A program made the position numbers and the translations under genes. The notes beneath the pieces are model-generated. The model saw only the letters and a program-made list of their open reading frames with translations, had not been told where the DNA came from and did not search any database. 64,000 nt of DNA from Cytophagales bacterium (GTDB lineage: Bacteria; Bacteroidota; Bacteroidia; Cytophagales; 172606-1). Shown piece by piece: positions 62,588 through 64,000 of the stretch (the stretch's first letter is position 1; the number at the start of each line of letters is the position of its first letter). The stretch lies in contig JAUJMU010000013.1 in NCBI GenBank assembly GCA_030446715.1, forward strand, positions 44,633 to 108,632, read 5' to 3'.

Positions 62588-63865
62588 GTTCAGTTGCGGA
62601 GCCACTTTCAAGTAGTAATCGAGCAGAGATTCGTATCCCCTTTTCCTCAATCGGCTCAAAGTAATGGTGGTGACCAGAATCGGACTTTGAGCAACGGCCC
62701 AGCCTCCCATCCGGGTTCGGCTCCAGGCATAGGCTTTACCAGCAGGAACCCCTAACCGGATCAGATTCTTCCTTTTGCGGTCGGGTTTCTTCCAATCGTG
62801 CCAGATGCAGTAGCGCAGACGGTTACGCAGCCAGCTGTCTACTTCTCTAAGGCGGCTGTAGATACTGCCCATGCGGAAGTATTGGAGCCAGCCCCGTTGC
62901 ACCTCTTTTAGCTCTTGGATACGCTCATCAAAAGACTTAGGGGCCGTTTTACGGGTAATTGCCTTTAGTCTTTCTTTGAGTTTATCCCAGCTCTTGTGGC
63001 TTACGGTCAGATGGTACTGGCCCCGTTTCTCCTGCTTTTGCGTCTTGGTCAGGCTGTAGCCGGGCAGTTGGAACTGTTCCGGCTTGCGGATACCGCTCTT
63101 CCCGCGGTTGATTTTCAGGCGAAGCTTTCCTTCCACAAACTCAGTAACGGCTTTAGCCGCTCTTTGGGCCAGGTAAGGCGTTTTGGCGTACAGGCTGAAA
63201 TCATCGGCGAAACGAACGTAGCGCAACCGCTGCTTTTCCAGATACTGGTCCAGCTCGTGGAGCAGGATGTTGGAGAGCAGGGGCGAAAGCGGGCTGCCTT
63301 GCGGGACGCCTTTTCGGCGTCTGGTCAGTTTCCCGTTCACCAGAATCGGTGCCCGCAGCCACTTTCAGATTAACCTAAGAGTCAGCGGGCACTTCACCTT
63401 CCGGTACAGTAGTTGCAAAAGCAGGCAGTGGTCCACCTCATCAAAGAAGTTCTCCAGATCAATGTCTGCCACCGGGCAGTAGCCTTCGTTGATGAACCCT
63501 TGCGCCTTGAGAACGGCCTGTTGCGCGTTCCGGCCGGGCCGGAAACCGTAACTTCCGTCCCGGAACTCAGCTTCGAACAGGGGTGCCATCACCTGATGAA
63601 CCGCCTGTTGGAGCAGCCGTTCGGTGACGGCAGGTACCCCGGGCAAACGCTTGCGGCCATTGGCTTTGGGTATTTCCACACCCCGAATGGCCTCTGGCAG
63701 GTAACTGCCGCTCCGGATCGCCTCCAGCAACCGGTCCTTGTTAGCCTCCAGATGGCGGGCCAGCCCGGTCACTTTCATGCCATCCACGCCGGCAGCGCCC
63801 TTGTTAGCGACTACTTGCCGGTAGGCGTGGTTGAGATTACGGAAATGAATTACCTTTTCAATCAT
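62570..63865 (-). pseudogene. ltrA: Group II intron reverse transcriptase/maturase with one in-frame TGA
   Basis: The frame runs 432 codons from ATG 63,865. It has KGAAGVDGM, RGVEIPKANGRKRLPGVPAVTERLLQQAV, SYGFRPGR, DIDLENFFDEVDH, PQGSPLSPLLSNILL and the catalytic FADDFSLY. The maturase domain (GWLQYFRMGSIYSRL, WLRNRLRYCIWHDWKKP) completes it, with no HNH endonuclease. A single TGA (63,365-63,367) replaces the arginine codon expected in RLI-R-KWLRAP; both sides are in the same frame. It could be a CGA-to-TGA mutation or a sequence error. Confidence 0.88.
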
Positions 63866-64000
63866 TACTACTTGTAAATACTCTGTTTCGCTTAGGACAG
63901 GGCTGGCAGATGTGACTCTGAACCTCCCTGCCGAATTTGAAACAACTGCACGTTCAGTCCTTCACTGATTGGTGAGACCTCTGTTTATCTATAACAGCTC

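Larger units (their letters stand above)
62507..64000 (-). mobile_element. Group II intron in the last attC (5' part beyond the window)
   Basis: The minus strand carries a group II reverse transcriptase followed by domain V (62,552-62,587) and a domain VI-like stem. It ends in ...CTACTCGATT at the attC R'' arm. The intron is inserted in the strand opposite to the cassettes. On the minus strand the attC continues ATGGGCA after the junction. About 135 bases of the intron's RNA part upstream of the ORF are inside the window; its 5' end is not. Confidence 0.85.

Overview
The window is a piece of a Bacteroidota chromosome, most likely from the Cytophagales. It carries a type IX secretion (CHU_C/gliding type) C-terminal domain protein, a LytS/LytTR two-component pair, EboA and EboB, DUF4230 and DUF4197 proteins, a membrane pyrophosphatase of the K+-dependent sequence type, and promoter-like TAnnTTTG boxes. 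There are no rRNA or tRNA genes. Several conserved genes (membrane pyrophosphatase, GntP permease, YtcJ-like amidohydrolase, KDG kinase, Rpn nuclease) are split by single-base losses, often in homopolymers. The sequence therefore probably carries residual consensus indels, and broken genes must be read with that in mind.

Positions 1-50,200 are ordinary chromosome. In order they hold: exonuclease VII (xseA end, xseB); a TldD/PmbA pair; a sugar-acid block (gntP-kdgK-eda on the minus strand, a pentonate/IlvD-type dehydratase, a semialdehyde dehydrogenase, and an FAH-family enzyme further away at 48.2 kb); hisS; a T9SS cargo protein; ybaB; a glycosyltransferase; an OmpA/TPR lipoprotein; pdhB; M48 and M3 peptidases; a PIN toxin-antitoxin pair; LytS/LytTR; hppA; and eboA/eboB. 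Small mobile DNA is frequent here. It includes a REP-type palindrome next to a Y1 (RAYT/IS200-like) transposase gene that is itself interrupted by a 219-bp MITE, a second small MITE family with ACTTTCTCAAAA ends, AT-rich inverted repeats and GC-rich dispersed palindromes.

Positions 50,202-62,506 are a different kind of DNA: an integron gene-cassette array of 25 cassettes, all in the same orientation. Each cassette ends in an attC site whose R'' arm is complementary to the first bases of its own cassette, and this defines the boundaries almost to the base. Codon use and base composition are more AT-rich than in the chromosome. No integron integrase gene lies in the window, so the array is either a CALIN (attC cluster lacking integrase) or its integrase lies beyond 64 kb. 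About 14 cassettes carry genes: lipoproteins, small membrane proteins, a DUF4291 protein, a metallo-beta-lactamase-fold hydrolase, and three members of a CxP...CFxC family. Eleven cassettes have no credible gene.

The gene-less cassettes are the most unusual part. Three near-identical 424-bp cassettes and one unrelated-looking 520-bp cassette fold into the same branched RNA-like architecture. Their paired arms differ in sequence but stay complementary, around conserved unpaired motifs (GAGCCGARGC and GAARGCGAAG). A second gene-less family (three cassettes) carries hairpins with a constant GGCGANNGG loop on covarying stems. A third family consists of about 120-150-bp mini-cassettes that are little more than an attC. 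The array is cut at its right end by a group II intron inserted in the R'' arm of the last attC, in the orientation opposite to the cassettes, as attC-targeting group II introns do. Its reverse transcriptase has one in-frame TGA, and the intron's 5' part lies beyond the window.
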